The notes under the pieces are model-generated. The model saw only the letters and a program-made list of their open reading frames with translations, had not been told where the DNA came from and did no database searches. From Adineta vaga (taxonomy: Eukaryota > Rotifera): a stretch of 64,000 nucleotides of DNA. The stretch is taken from positions 7,502,001 through 7,566,000 of the forward strand of contig CP075495.1 in NCBI GenBank assembly GCA_021613535.1, read 5' to 3'. The position numbers and the translations under genes are program-made. This document shows positions 24,415 to 37,532 of the stretch, in pieces. Positions within the stretch are counted from its first letter, which is position 1. Each line of letters opens with the position of its first letter.

Positions 24415-24984
24415 CACATCATTTTGTTTTTTTATGAAATTCTAGGATAATCATCAATCGTTAATAGATAGATATAAAAAAAATTTCAATCAACCTGATC
24501 AACATGACAAAAGATATTTGGTAGAAGCAAGATTAGGATAAAGCAGTTGATAAGCTGAAACATGCTTGCATTCTAATATGAATAATATGTCAAACGCGCA
24601 TTTTCAAAAAAAAAGAAATCATTGAGAAAAAATTGTAGTGAAAGTTTTACTTATTGATATTATACAGAATTTGTTATTATAAATAGTTCGAGCAATAATA
24701 TTCTATTCTATTTCTTCTAGATATCAGCATTGTCGTGAAAAAAATGTACGTTATCATTTACTTTGAATAGGGATGCAACGAATTACCCTTGAATTTTGTA
24801 TAGTTACAAAAATAATCAAACGAGCAATTCAAATATTCTAATTGTAACGTTCTCAAGTGGTAATTGGATCATCTTCCTAAACTTTTATTTAAAAACAGAG
24901 TGAAAAACACACGTTTAATAACTACGGTAGGACTGGCAAGAAGAGGAGTTTTGATGATAATCTTCATGAATTTCAACAATATAT
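24415..24984. other. gap between small membrane protein and ATP synthase f
   Basis: 570 nt, AT-rich. No coding signal was recognised. Confidence 0.5.
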
Positions 24985-25594
24985 TCAATGATATTTGGCC
25001 CATTTATAATGTTCTAAATAAGACACTAACGATATCAATCGATCTTCTACTTTGAAATAACTTACTTCTATCTGGTATAGCAAAGACGACAAAATTAAAT
25101 AATGAAGCAACTACAAAGATTTGTGTGTACCAAATAAGATTGGGTTTCTTATTATCCAAATAGGCCCGATAGAATTTCCAGAAAGCTAGAGAATAGATGA
25201 ATCCATTTCTTTCTTTCTTTCTCTGTTTATTATCATTGTAAAACTTACTTCGAATACCACCTTGATAGATTCCCATTGGAGTTTTATCTCGTCGAGCAAT
25301 CCATGCTGGTACATCAGCTAATTTTACATCACCAAAATGTAAATCTCCTAAAAAAATTGAAAAAAATAAGAAAAAACATGAAATGCAGCATTCTTTTAAC
25401 TAACGTTTTCCATAATAACGCCATGGACAATAAGGTCCATGAACACGCGGATTGAAATCACGTGGATATTCATTGAAAACTTTTAAATATTTAGCCAAAT
25501 TAAGATATTGTAACGGATCCCATGTTGCTTTGATGCGATCGGGATTACCCGGAATAATAGTTTCATTAGTTTTACTATACCAACCATCACTCAT
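24985..25594 (-). CDS. ATP5MF: mitochondrial ATP synthase subunit f
   Basis: Four exons (25594-25405, 25347-25249, 25185-25066, 25013-24985) give 145 aa. The N-terminal half contains the invertebrate subunit-f signature NPRVHGPYCPWRYYGKR, followed by GDVKLADVPAWIARRDKTP. A single membrane helix follows (IWYTQIFVVASLFNFVVFAI). The last exon is only 29 nt and supplies the conserved C-terminus (HYKWAKYH, compare the KYH ending of animal orthologues), which fixes the final splice site. Subunit f is part of the Fo peripheral/dimer region in the inner mitochondrial membrane. All residues typical of the family are intact. Confidence 0.9.
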
Positions 25595-26204
25595 GATGAA
25601 CTGTTCGGTTTGAAAGAATTCGTAAAACTAACTATACTATATTATCAAATTTAATACAAGTTCGTCCGACGCCATTGAGTCTGCTATTCGTACACTAGTA
25701 ACTACCAACCATAAGACAAAAGCGCTATGTTCTATGTAGAAATAATAATAAATAAAACGACAAGAGAATTAACCCATAGGAATGAAGGAGAAAAAAAGAA
25801 AACATAGTTCGAAAAAAAAAGTTTGTCATCATTTCCATTCTAAGATAACAAAATGCCCTGATGTTGTGAATTTATTTATTTTGCAAAGAAAGTGTGATAT
25901 TGCGGAATTCTTCTGTAAGTTAACGTGTTTGTTTTTTTTTCTCTTTATACGCTCGCTCATATTCGTCTTTAGCTTTAAGTAAATATAAAAGAATAGGTTT
26001 TAGCGCGGATGATGTTGTTCATCTGAATGATTTAATAATAAAGAAAACGTTTGGAATGACAGAGTGGAATAAAAGAGAAAAAAAGCATGCCTATCAACAA
26101 TAAACACACTAACGATGATCGACATACAACACATACAAAAAATATACACACACAGGCGCACGCAGTGTTGAGCACATCGAAAGAAAGAAAAAGAAATCAT
26201 TTGT
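25595..26204. other. gap between ATP5MF start and actin copy 1 stop
   Basis: 610 nt carrying the ATP5MF promoter and the actin 3' UTR. A plus-strand Lys/Phe-rich open stretch at 25782-25982 looks random. Confidence 0.5.
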
Positions 26205-27483
<1,279 letters not shown>

Positions 27484-27577
27484 TTAAATAATAAAAATGT
27501 AAAGCTAGTTAAAGAAATACGTATGTATCCTCGAAATGAGTGGCCTGAAATGATGATGGTTCGTTGCTTTGTTTCGG

Positions 27578-27585
27578 TTTATATA
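27578..27585 (-). promoter_or_regulatory. TATA-like element of actin copy 1
   Basis: TATATAAA read on the minus strand, about 115 nt upstream of the actin ATG. The position suits a core promoter with a short 5' UTR. This is sequence pattern only. Confidence 0.4.
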
Positions 27586-27671
27586 CAAATATGGACGAGA
27601 CTGTGTTTCTTCTTCACTTTCTCTCTCTTGCTATTCTTATTCATCGTCGGCTTGAAATTCTATTTGTATTG

Positions 27672-27681
27672 CCATATAAGG
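27672..27681. promoter_or_regulatory. CArG box (SRF site) upstream of actin copy 1
   Basis: CCATATAAGG matches CC(A/T)6GG exactly. It lies about 205 nt upstream of the ATG and 90 nt upstream of the TATA-like element. CArG boxes bound by serum response factor are a conserved feature of animal actin promoters. A CCAAT motif follows at 27703-27707. Confidence 0.55.
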
Positions 27682-28044
27682 ACATTTGAAGCGAACGTTC
27701 GGCCAATGAAAGTGAAACGGATTGAAGAACGCGCAAACGAGGGTGGCGAGTATATGCTGCGTGCATACGAAGAGAATGAGTGTGAGCTTTAGTCATATTC
27801 GATAGCAAAAGACATGCTTACAAATGGTAAAACAACGACGAAGATAGTGATTATGTAAAGAGATTAGTCATCGTATTTTTAACAATAACACAAAAATAAA
27901 AATGATAACATGCAAAAGCAGAAAACATCATGATAAAACAAATGTTTACATTTATTTTTCTTATATGAATAAACTAAAATAAGAAAATTTACGACGTTTT
28001 AATTCATTTTTTAGATTAAAAATTAAATTAGAAAAAATTAGAAA

Positions 28045-29790
28045 ATGGGTATTCTTGAAAGAATTGCCGATATTGAAAAGGAAATAGCACGAACACAAAA
28101 AAATAAGGGTACTAATATTCACATATCTCTTGAAAACAATTCATGAAAAAAGATTATCTATTTCCTAGCTACGGAATATCATTTGGGTTTATTGAAAGCG
28201 AAATTAGCAAAGTTTCGTCAAGCATTGATGGAAGGTGATGCTAAGAGTGGTGCTGGCAAGGTTGGAGTAGAAAAATAAAATTTAGAATTGTTTCATCTAA
28301 TAAGTATAGTAAATTCTTTAGGGTGAAGGTTTTGATGTTGTAAAATCAGGTGATGCACGTATTGCTCTTATCGGTTTTCCATCAGTCGGTAAAAGTACTT
28401 TACTAAGTACAATTACACGTACAGAATCAACAGCTGCTTCATATGAATTTACAACTCTAACGTGTATTCCTGGTGTTATTGAAGTAATTATTTAATATAT
28501 ATAAATCAAACATCAATTATATGACTATATATTTATTTTGTTTTTTAGTACAATGGTGCAGAGGTATGTGTAGTTTATATTGATAATCATTTCGAGATTT
28601 GATTGATATTGAACGATAGATTCAATTACTCGATCTACCCGGTATTAATTGAAGGAGCTGCTCAAGGTTTGTGATCAAAATTCTTTACTTTTTCGGAAAG
28701 ATCATAACGATGTTTGATATTTATTCAATATAGGTAAAGGTCGAGGTCGTCAAGTTATTGCCGTTGCACGTACAGCTGACATGGTTTTAATGATGTTAGA
28801 TGCCACAAAAGGTGATAAACAAAGGTAAAAGTTGTTTATAAAATTCAGCTTTCAAAAAAATCTCGAATATTTATTATCTCTAGAGAAATTCTCGAAGAAG
28901 AACTTGAAACTGTTGGTATTCGATTAAATCGACGAAAACCCGACATATATTTTAAGGTATTATTGTAAGTGAGTTTGGGAAAAGATTATATATCTTAGTG
29001 AAATACATTTAGCCAAAAAAAACCGGTGGAATTAATATAACAAGTACAGTACCAATGACAAAATGTTCAGAAAAAATGATTCATATGATTCTTCATGAAT
29101 ATAAAATGTTTAATGCACAAGTTCTCTTTCGAGATGATTATACAAGCGATGAATTTATCGATGTTGTGGTTGGAAAACGTGTTTATATGCCATGTCTCTA
29201 TGTAAGTTAAGAGAAAAAAATCAAATAGAAAAAGATTTTCAAGAGAATTTTATTTTAGGTTTACAATAAGATTGATCAAGTATCCATCGAAGAAGTTGAT
29301 CGACTTGCTCATTTACCGAATTCAGTTGTGATCAGGTTTGATAAAGATATAGAAGAAAATTTGCTTTTAAAAATATCATTTCTTATTTATTAGTTGTAAT
29401 ATGAAATTAAATATCGATTATATGCTTGAAAGTATATGGAAATTATTGAATTTAATTTCTGTTTATACAAAAAAACGTGGAGAAAAACCAGACTTTGAAG
29501 GAGGTTTAATCATAAGATCTGGATCAAATGTTGAATATATCGTAAGTCATCGATTAAGTTTTCTATTGATAAAAAATCTCTTATTCAATTTAGTGTCGAC
29601 TTGTTCATCGAACAATGATTGATCAATTTAAATATGCACTTGTTTGGGTAAGAGAATATTTTGAATAATAGAATATATTTCAGACTATCAATTTCTATTG
29701 TAGGGAACATCAGTAAAATTTTCTCCACAGCGTGTCGGTCTTTCACATGTTTTACAGAATGATGATGTTATTTGTTTGGTGAAAAAATAA
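28045..29790 (+). CDS. DRG1: DRG1, developmentally regulated GTP-binding protein, with a one-base frameshift
   Basis: Twelve exons (28045-28108, 28169-28260, 28322-28483, 28549-28563, 28620-28666, 28734-28824, 28884-28956, 29013-29201, 29259-29335, 29394-29541, 29594-29647, 29704-29790) would give 365 aa, against 367 in human. Family stretches are [20 protein letters not shown]-loop [27 protein letters not shown]3 [31 protein letters not shown] and a C-terminal TGS domain ending VICLVKK. DRG1 is an Obg/TRAFAC GTPase acting with DFRP1 in translation and growth. Exon 5 is 47 nt where 46 are needed: an extra A at 28647/28648 turns the expected PGI-IEGAA into a stop at 28650-28652. The cause is a real lesion or a sequence error. 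Confidence 0.85.
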
Positions 29791-29877
29791 ATAAACGAAA
29801 TCTGTTTTTTTTTGTTTGTTAGAAAAGAACGTTCAAAGGAAGATCTTTTTCTTTTCTCAACTTATGCATCGTTTTAG

Positions 29878-32800
29878 ATGAATGACGACGAACATAGACC
29901 ATTATTAGACGAAAGTGGTCGACATGTATGAGATAAAATAAATGATATTGATTCCTACAGAACTATTCTTGCTTGTTTCCATTTTTTTTAGCATACTTAC
30001 ACATCTCTGAATGCTTATATTACAACAAATGATCGTCAAACACGTACTGGTTCAAATACGACATTTGCTACTGGAGAAAAATTATTATCTGGTCGTTATG
30101 AATCACTTGATTATGAATGCGATGAAAGTGAAATCTCTCATATGGAAGAAAAACGTTTAGGTCATCAACATCGACGTCGGTTAGTTGTATTGAAATGGTT
30201 TATTATGTTATTAATTGGTGTCTGTACAGGATTAATCGCTGTATTTGTTGATTTTGCTGTTAAAAATTTAACAAAATTTAAATTTAGTTATGTACAAAAT
30301 AAATTAGATTTATGTCTATCAGAACATTGTTTAATTAAACCATATTTAACTTGGCTTGGTATTAATATGGCTTTTGTTTTTATTTCAAGTTTGCTCATTC
30401 TGTGGGAGGTAATATTTTCGAAGGAATTTTATTTCCGTGTATCTTTTTTTATTCAATGTAGCCAGCTGCACGTGGTTCAGGTATTCCTCAAGTGAAATGT
30501 TATCTAAATGGCATAGCTGTACCACATGTTCTTCGTTTGAAAGCATTGATTGCGAAAGTATTAGGTGTAATATTTGCAGTAGCAGGCGGATTAGCTGTCG
30601 GAAAAGAAGGACCTATGTAAGAAATATTTGAAATTCTTTTCATTTAAACGTCTGTCATTTAGGATACATGCGGGTGCAATTGTTGCCGGTGGAATTTCAC
30701 AAGGAAAAAGTAGTTCGTTAAAAATTGATTTACATGTAAGCTTAGGATTGATAGAGTTAGATAATGAACTATGCTTATTTGATTGAATAGATTTTCAAAT
30801 ATTTTCGTACGGATAAACATAAACGAGATTTTGTTTCAGCGGGTGCGGCAGCTGGTGTTGCTGCAGGTAAAATCAAAAGGTTTCAATTGATGTTATCGAA
30901 TAAGATATTTTGTTTTCATTTCCAGCTTTCGGTGCTCCAGTTGGTGGTGTTCTGTTTGCATTAGAAGAAGGTGCTAGTTTTTTTAATCAGCAATTAACAT
31001 GGTTTATTGTATGTAAATGTAAAAAAAAGTCTCTTTTCAAATGATCATGTTTTTATTTAGTTTTTTGCATCTATGATATCGACATTTACATTGAATGTTG
31101 TTACGAGTGCTATAGAAGGTCATTTTGGTGATTTATCATCGCCTGGTTTGATTAATTTTGGACTTTTCAAAGTAAATAAAGATGAAATTATTCTAGATTT
31201 CTCCATGAATTTTTACTTCTAGGATATTCCATATACGTGGTTTGAATTACCTCTGTTTATTCTTATGGGTTTTATCGGTGGAGTACTTGGAGCTTTATTT
31301 AATCAGTTAAATTTACGTTTAACAAAATTTCGTCATCATTATATTAATAAAAGTTGGCTATTAATTATTGAAGTATTACTTGTTGCTGCAATGACTGTTG
31401 TTGTTGCTTTTCTGTTAATATTCACAACCATGAATGAATGTCGACCAATTAAAACTCAATTAGAATTAAATTCACCTACAATACAATTATTTTGTCCTGA
31501 TGGACAATATAATGTCATGGCGACAATTGTTTTTAGTACACCAGAACAAGCGGTGAGAAATTTATTTCATAGTGAAATAGGTAAGACATATTTTACAAGA
31601 ACAAAAGAAGATATGTTTATATATTTAGGAACGTATCAAGCATGGAGTTTAGTTGCATTTTGTATTGTTTATTTTTGTTTAACTTGTTGGACATATGGAA
31701 TTATTGTAAGTTCTGGTCTTTTCATTCCAAGTCTTTTAATTGGTGCTTCTTGGGGACGTTTACTTGGTATTGGTGTTCATACCTTATTTCCATCAATAGT
31801 CAGTCAATCTATTTGTTTTCTTTAATAATGTTTATTCCTTAATATTATTAGTTATTTAACCCTGGAAAATATGCGTTATTTGGAGCAGCATCTCAACTTG
31901 GTAAGTTTTTATTTACTAAATAAATAAAAGATATTTGCTATTATTACGATTTAGGTGGAATTATGCGAATGACTATTAGTTTAGCGGTCATCTTGATCGA
32001 AGCGACAGGTGATATTGTCTTAGGTCTGCCAATTATGGTTGTCTTAACTGTTGCTAAACTAACCGGTGATTATTTTAATGAAGTAAGAATATTTCAACTA
32101 ATCTTTGTCTAAAAATTGACTACTCTATTCAAGGGATTTTTTGATATACATATTGCTTTACAAAGTTAGTTGATGTTGATCTTTTTTCGTCTCAAAAAAT
32201 ATACTATCGATTTTTTCTTTAGGTGTACCTTTTCTTCCATGGGAATCAGAAGTATTTTCATCTCCATTATCAGCTTTGTAAGTTTAATCATCATGAATTT
32301 TTTTTCTAACTGTTCAGTTCTTTGTAATAGGAGTGTCATGTCCGCACCAGTGATAAAATTTAAAACCGTTGAAAAAGTCGACGAAATCTATCGTGTCTTA
32401 TGTACGGAAAGTCATCATGGTTTTCCTGTTGTTGATCATCATAGTGATGAAGTATGTCGTTTCTTTTCTTAATCATCATTATTTCAACTATCTAATTCTA
32501 GAGTAATAATGAACGTGCCGGTACATTTCAAGGAATTATTTTACGACATCAACTTATAACTATTTTAAGAAAACGAGTTCGTTCTTGAGAAAAATGAGTG
32601 AATTTTCTTTACTAATCTATCGATTCTATTTCATTTGTTTAGAATTTCATTTCATTGAATGATTGTCTACGAGATTATCTTACAATGGACGATTTTCGTG
32701 AAAGTTATCCACGTCATCCATCAATCGAAGTAAATTAAGCAAATGTTTATTTTTTTAAAAGTCAATTCTATCTTTTCATATTCGTTTTAGAGTGTTCAAT

Positions 32801-33096
32801 TAACTAATGAAGAACGTGAACTTTATTGTGATTTAAGGCCATATATGTATTTAGCTTATACAGTTTCACATGTATGAAAAGCTTTGTTCTTCAATGAATA
32901 TCATCTTCTTTCTTTTTAGCATTCTACACTTCCTCGAATATTTTCAATGTTTCGTAGTCTTGGTTTACGACATTTAATCGTTGTAAATGATAGAAATGAA
33001 GTTGTTGGAATGATCACACGAAAAGATTTAGCACGATTTCGTTTAACACATAGTAAAGGTCATACAGCAATTGAAGAACTTGCAGTTTCAAATTAA
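29878..33096 (+). CDS. CLCN7: CLC-7-type chloride/proton exchanger
   Basis: Seventeen exons, all joined in frame, encode 780 aa (human CLCN7: 805). Boundaries: 29878-29925, 29992-30408, 30462-30616, 30663-30735, 30791-30866, 30926-31008, 31061-31171, 31223-31798, 31852-31900, 31955-32082, 32134-32164, 32223-32277, 32331-32451, 32502-32576, 32643-32729, 32791-32871, 32920-33096. Key motifs: [13 protein letters not shown] (anion filter), GKEGPMIHAG (gating Glu), [15 protein letters not shown] (proton Glu region), [17 protein letters not shown], and two CBS domains (VMSAPV...GFPVV and HSTLPRIF...[13 protein letters not shown]). CLC-7 exchanges Cl- for H+ in lysosomes. The ATG lies 87 nt after the DRG1 stop, directly behind an acceptor-like TTTTAG. 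Confidence 0.93.
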
Positions 33097-33707
33097 AATT
33101 TTTCAAATATTCCATACGACTATATTGACCATAGTTTACAATGGAAGAATAAGAATTCAAGCTATGTTCTGTAGATGTGATCCTCCTTCTTTTTTATTCT
33201 GAAATTCTATATTGCATTTCGACATGAAATCACGACCAAAAACAATTTTTTTGTAAAGTATTTAATCATCTATTTTTGTTTTCCTCTATTCTTCGGATTT
33301 TTGTGTCTACATATTCAGATAAAATAAACTCGTTGAATTTGTTTATACAATAATGATGACATCATGAAAAAAATGCCGTTGGTAAGAAATTGATTAAGTT
33401 CTCAAGTTCGAGTTTAGTTAATGAATATGTTTGCATGCAATATATCAAATGATATTTGTAGATAAGCGGGAAAAAATCACAAAATTGATCTATTAGCATA
33501 CATTTTTCGTCAAAAAATTACAAATATCGGAAATCAATTATTCTTTGATTTAATTACATGAAGTCGAAATAACAGACGAAGGACGAAGTTGACTAAATGT
33601 TACCTTGTTTTCGTCCAGAAGGTATCATCTGCTGATCATATCAGTCCATTAAGAAAAAGAAATTTTCTTGATGTGATTGTAGTTCTCTCACTTCACTCAT
33701 ATTCGAA
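33097..33707. other. gap downstream of CLCN7
   Basis: AT-rich 3' flank. A short reading frame starting at 33597 (MLPCFRPEG) ends in a GT donor-like site and could be a first exon of the next reading frame, but no clean splice was found. Confidence 0.4.
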
Positions 33708-34118
33708 ATGGTTGTCAGCAAGGAGAAGTTTTATTTTCTTAGTTGGGAATTAATTTCTTCAATTAACAATTCTTCGGATGTTACACAGGGAAATGAAGTT
33801 GTTGAAATTACGATCCGAGATATTGATGGATATCGACCATTAGGCCATTATACAATTCCAATCGTTCAAATAGGACAACCATTTACATCATTAAAACTAA
33901 ATTTACTCTATCAAAAAGATTTAGTTATCGAAACATTCAAAAATATTTATGTTAGTATCCGAATTTTTCGTGGAATTGAACAACGACTTATCTTCACTAA
34001 TGATACTATATTATCGGCACCTTGTTATATGGATCGTACTGTTATTCGTATACCAATTCATCGTGTATGGTATGTGGAAGATTATCTGCGCATGCTGTTG
34101 AGCAACCTATTTTTATGA
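33708..34118 (+). CDS. orphan 136-aa reading frame, weakly C2-like
   Basis: An open frame from the ATG at 33708 to TGA at 34116-34118. The stretch EVVEITIRDIDGYRPLGHYT followed by IPIVQIGQPFTSLKLNLLY has the beta-strand pattern of the second half of a C2 domain, but the N-terminal strands and Ca-binding loops are missing. It may be a small C2-derived protein, or the last exon of a gene whose 5' exons I could not connect. Acceptor-like AG sites occur just before and within its first 30 codons, so the start is uncertain. No firm family assignment. Confidence 0.4.
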   Translation: MVVSKEKFYFLSWELISSINNSSDVTQGNEVVEITIRDIDGYRPLGHYTIPIVQIGQPFTSLKLNLLYQKDLVIETFKNIYVSIRIFRGIEQRLIFTNDTILSAPCYMDRTVIRIPIHRVWYVEDYLRMLLSNLFL

Positions 34119-34660
34119 ACATATAAAACGATAGAACAGCTGATGTATAAAAATTTTACTTTTTAAACATGAATACATGAATTGAAATCGAAATGTTTTG
34201 AATAAATTGCATTCGAACTTTTATTAATAATTGAACAAGGGAGAAGAAAACTGGCTTGTCCTGTTTGTTGCAATACTCTCTCTATTAGATAAAACTTTTA
34301 CGAACTATACTTCAGTAATTGAATTCAGAGATGTTCTTATCAACAACTGATAGCACACTGGATATTTTCAATCATAGATGCAGTCATAATCGTGACTATA
34401 ATACACGATCGGACATGTTAGACATCCTTTGTCGCAATTTCTTCACGATGATTTTTTTTTCTCATGATTGACAACAACAGTACAGTTCATTCATTCAATG
34501 CATGCATATGTACAATAAAAATGAACCAATCCTATTCTAGCAGCACATGTTCATCCCATTGCGAACACCGACGGCAGGTGACTAAAGTTTACAACTTCTT
34601 TTTTACATTCATCGTGCTTCATCATATGAATAAAAATAGGAAGGACATCTTCGTATAGCA
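34119..34660. other. promoter-side gap of the esterase-like gene
   Basis: 542 nt without a recognised gene. A 64-codon open stretch at 34464-34658 looks random. Confidence 0.5.
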
Positions 34661-37532
34661 ATGTTGCTTGGTTTCATCGTTTTAAATACAATTTTAATTT
34701 CATCTGCTCAACCTTATTTTGACGATGTTCTTTTCTCTATTCAAAATCAAGATCATTTCAATCCTTATGCATATGGTCCACCTCCTATTTTTCATGTAAA
34801 AACTCATTTATTTATTTATTTTTAATATAATTGATTCTATCTTGTAAGGTCGATCGACATACACAATATGGATATGTACGAGGTACGAGTTATAATGTAG
34901 TTTCACAAGAATCATTCTATCCAAAATATATCAGTGTCTTCCTTGGAATTCCTTATGCTCGACCACCAGGTATAACTATACAATTTAAAATAAAATAATT
35001 TCAGATATTTATTGATCTTTTTTTTTTGTCTTCTATTATAGTTGGTCTTTATCGATTTAAAGTATAATTTATTTTATTTTACTTATTTCGAATATTTTCT
35101 GTTTTGTTTATCATAGCCACCATTACCACCTGATCCGTGGGATACAAGATTTTTAATTCATGATGCAACGTTTTATCGTCCATCATGTTTACAACCAGCG
35201 AGTGAACAGGAAAAGATTCGTCAATTCATTCCAAATTTTCCGCCATCAAATTTTAGCGAAGATTGTCTTTATTTAAATATCTTTGCACCAAATGTTAGTC
35301 TTTGTTTTCTACTAACTTACATAAATAAGAAAAAGCAACCTATTCTATTGTTGTTGTTTTTTTTATAGAGAACAGATCGATATATGCCGAAATTACCTGT
35401 TATCGTATTTATTCATGGTGGAGATTTTATTGGAGGAAGTTCACAAATCTATAACGGTTTTGTTCTAGCACAACGAAATGTTGTTGTCGTAACTTTTAAT
35501 TATCGTCTTGGACCTTTAGGTAAGATTTTAAATTGAATATACGATCCTTTTTTTTTCATTCTATGATTGATTGTTCATAGGTTTCTTGAGTACAAAAACA
35601 TTGAATGGTCGAGGAAACTATGGTCTTTTCGATCAACGAATGGCTTTAAAATTTGTCTATGAAAATATTCGAGAATTTAATGGTGATCCAGAAAATATAA
35701 CAGTCATCGGTCATGAAGCTGGTGCAGCTAGTATCGGTTTACATTTATTATCGCAGAATACACCATGTATGTTTTCAAGAGATAAAAGTTTTTGATTTTT
35801 AATATATCGAATTCTGCTTTATTATGATAGTATATTTTCGTCGTGCTGTAATGATGAGTGGAAGTGATTTATGTAAATGGTCGATTATTGAAGATGAACA
35901 TTATCCACTTGAACAAGCTAGATTCTTAGCTCGACGTTTAACATGTAATGATCGAAATATTGATGCTTTACTTGATTGTTTAAGACAACGTAATGGACTT
36001 GATATTACAAATTCAGCGACAAATGTTTGGGTGAGAGAGTAACATAAATGAATACTGTTTACGGTAAAATATCTTTATTTTTGTAGTTTCCAGATGAATT
36101 TGGTGGTCATCCATGGCGACCAACAATTGATACATTTACTGATGATTTCATTCGACCAGTATTCACACGTCGACCTATTGAACTTCGTCGACTTGGCTTA
36201 TTTGCTAATATATCTGTTATATTAGGTACAACCAGTGATGATGGTGCTATTCATTTTGCTCAACAACCAATTAATTTAGCTGTCATTGATAAAGGTTATA
36301 CACCACATGATCAACACGCATATTTAAATATGTTTGTAAATCGTCGTGTACAAGATCGATATAGTTTTCAACGGCAAACATTTGCTTATGAATATGCTGA
36401 AACAGATTATGTTTTACCTCGAGGGTAAGAAATCATATGATATTTTGCAGTAAATACAATTATTATTTGTTTATAAGAAGAAAAAACATATATTTTGTTG
36501 CAAAAGATCAAAACATAATCTGTTTAATAACTCTTCTACTTTAGTGGTGATATGTATCTTGATGAAGAAGGTATTGCAACAGTAACCAAATATAAATATA
36601 CACATTGGCCTCAACCAGATAATATGACAATGTTACGACAACGTTTAATCGATCTCCATTCGGATGAACATACGACATCATGTGTTGCTGATGCAGCCAG
36701 ATTTCATGCACAACATACATTTAATTCGACATATATGTATGTATTTGCTTACCATTCTTTAACGAGTGTTTATCCGTTTTGGATGGGTGCACCACGTGGT
36801 AGTGAACTTGATTATCTTTTTGGTATGCCATTTGTTAATGAATCTCAATGGATGCCTTGGCATGGTATTCAACGACGACAAGTATTTACATATGTCGATG
36901 AAGAAATGTCTAATTATACAATGCAATTATTTGTCAATTTTGCACGATATGGGTAAATAGTTTTTCAAATAAAATTCTCATTCTTGTTTTTTATTAAATA
37001 TATAAAGAGAACCAACACCAGGTGGATTTCTTCGTGAATATACACCACCATCATTAGAACGTCCATCGAGCTTAATACGTTCTCCATCGGGTTTTGCACT
37101 TCGATTGAATATTGCTTGGTTACCACAATTAGTACAAAATATGACTTACTTGTTAATTGATCGTTATCCATGTTTACTAACAAATTATCGTTTTGATTCA
37201 GCTGGATTTTGGTCCGCATATTGGCCAACCGCATTTCAACGTCGATTAAGTAAGTTTATTTCAATTTAGTGATATTTAGTATGATAAATATTTTAGCACC
37301 TATTCCAACAAAATATTATAAACATGCAATTATGAATCATCGTGATACAACTATTGTTATGTTTTTTCTAATTGGTGGTTTAATATTAGCTCTTATTGTA
37401 TTGATTATTCTCTGTGGAGTTCTTTTCATACGTGTACGCAAGGAAACACATCAACATCAGCATCAACATCGTCGTCACGAAGAGAAGAATATTTTTAATG
37501 AAAAACAGATGAAATTTAAAACTATCGAATAG
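34661..37532 (+). CDS. cholinesterase-like/neuroligin-like membrane protein, catalytically dead
   Basis: Eleven exons (34661-34795, 34849-34969, 35042-35061, 35117-35293, 35369-35519, 35581-35766, 35831-36030, 36087-36424, 36545-36952, 37008-37249, 37297-37532) give 737 aa. Order: signal peptide ([14 protein letters not shown]), alpha/beta-hydrolase domain of carboxylesterase type B ([36 protein letters not shown]), one transmembrane helix ([20 protein letters not shown]), and a His-rich cytoplasmic tail. The nucleophile elbow reads GHEAG instead of GESAG, so the catalytic Ser is lost. The region that normally holds the catalytic His (MHGYE-like) reads [12 protein letters not shown]. Domain plan and lost residues match cholinesterase-like adhesion molecules such as neuroligins and gliotactin. 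It is therefore a probable cell-adhesion protein at the surface. Confidence 0.85.

Noticed and set aside
27523-27792. 89-codon plus-strand frame running away from actin copy 1
   Set aside because: It overlaps the actin promoter elements; its composition is explained by the regulatory region rather than a protein family.
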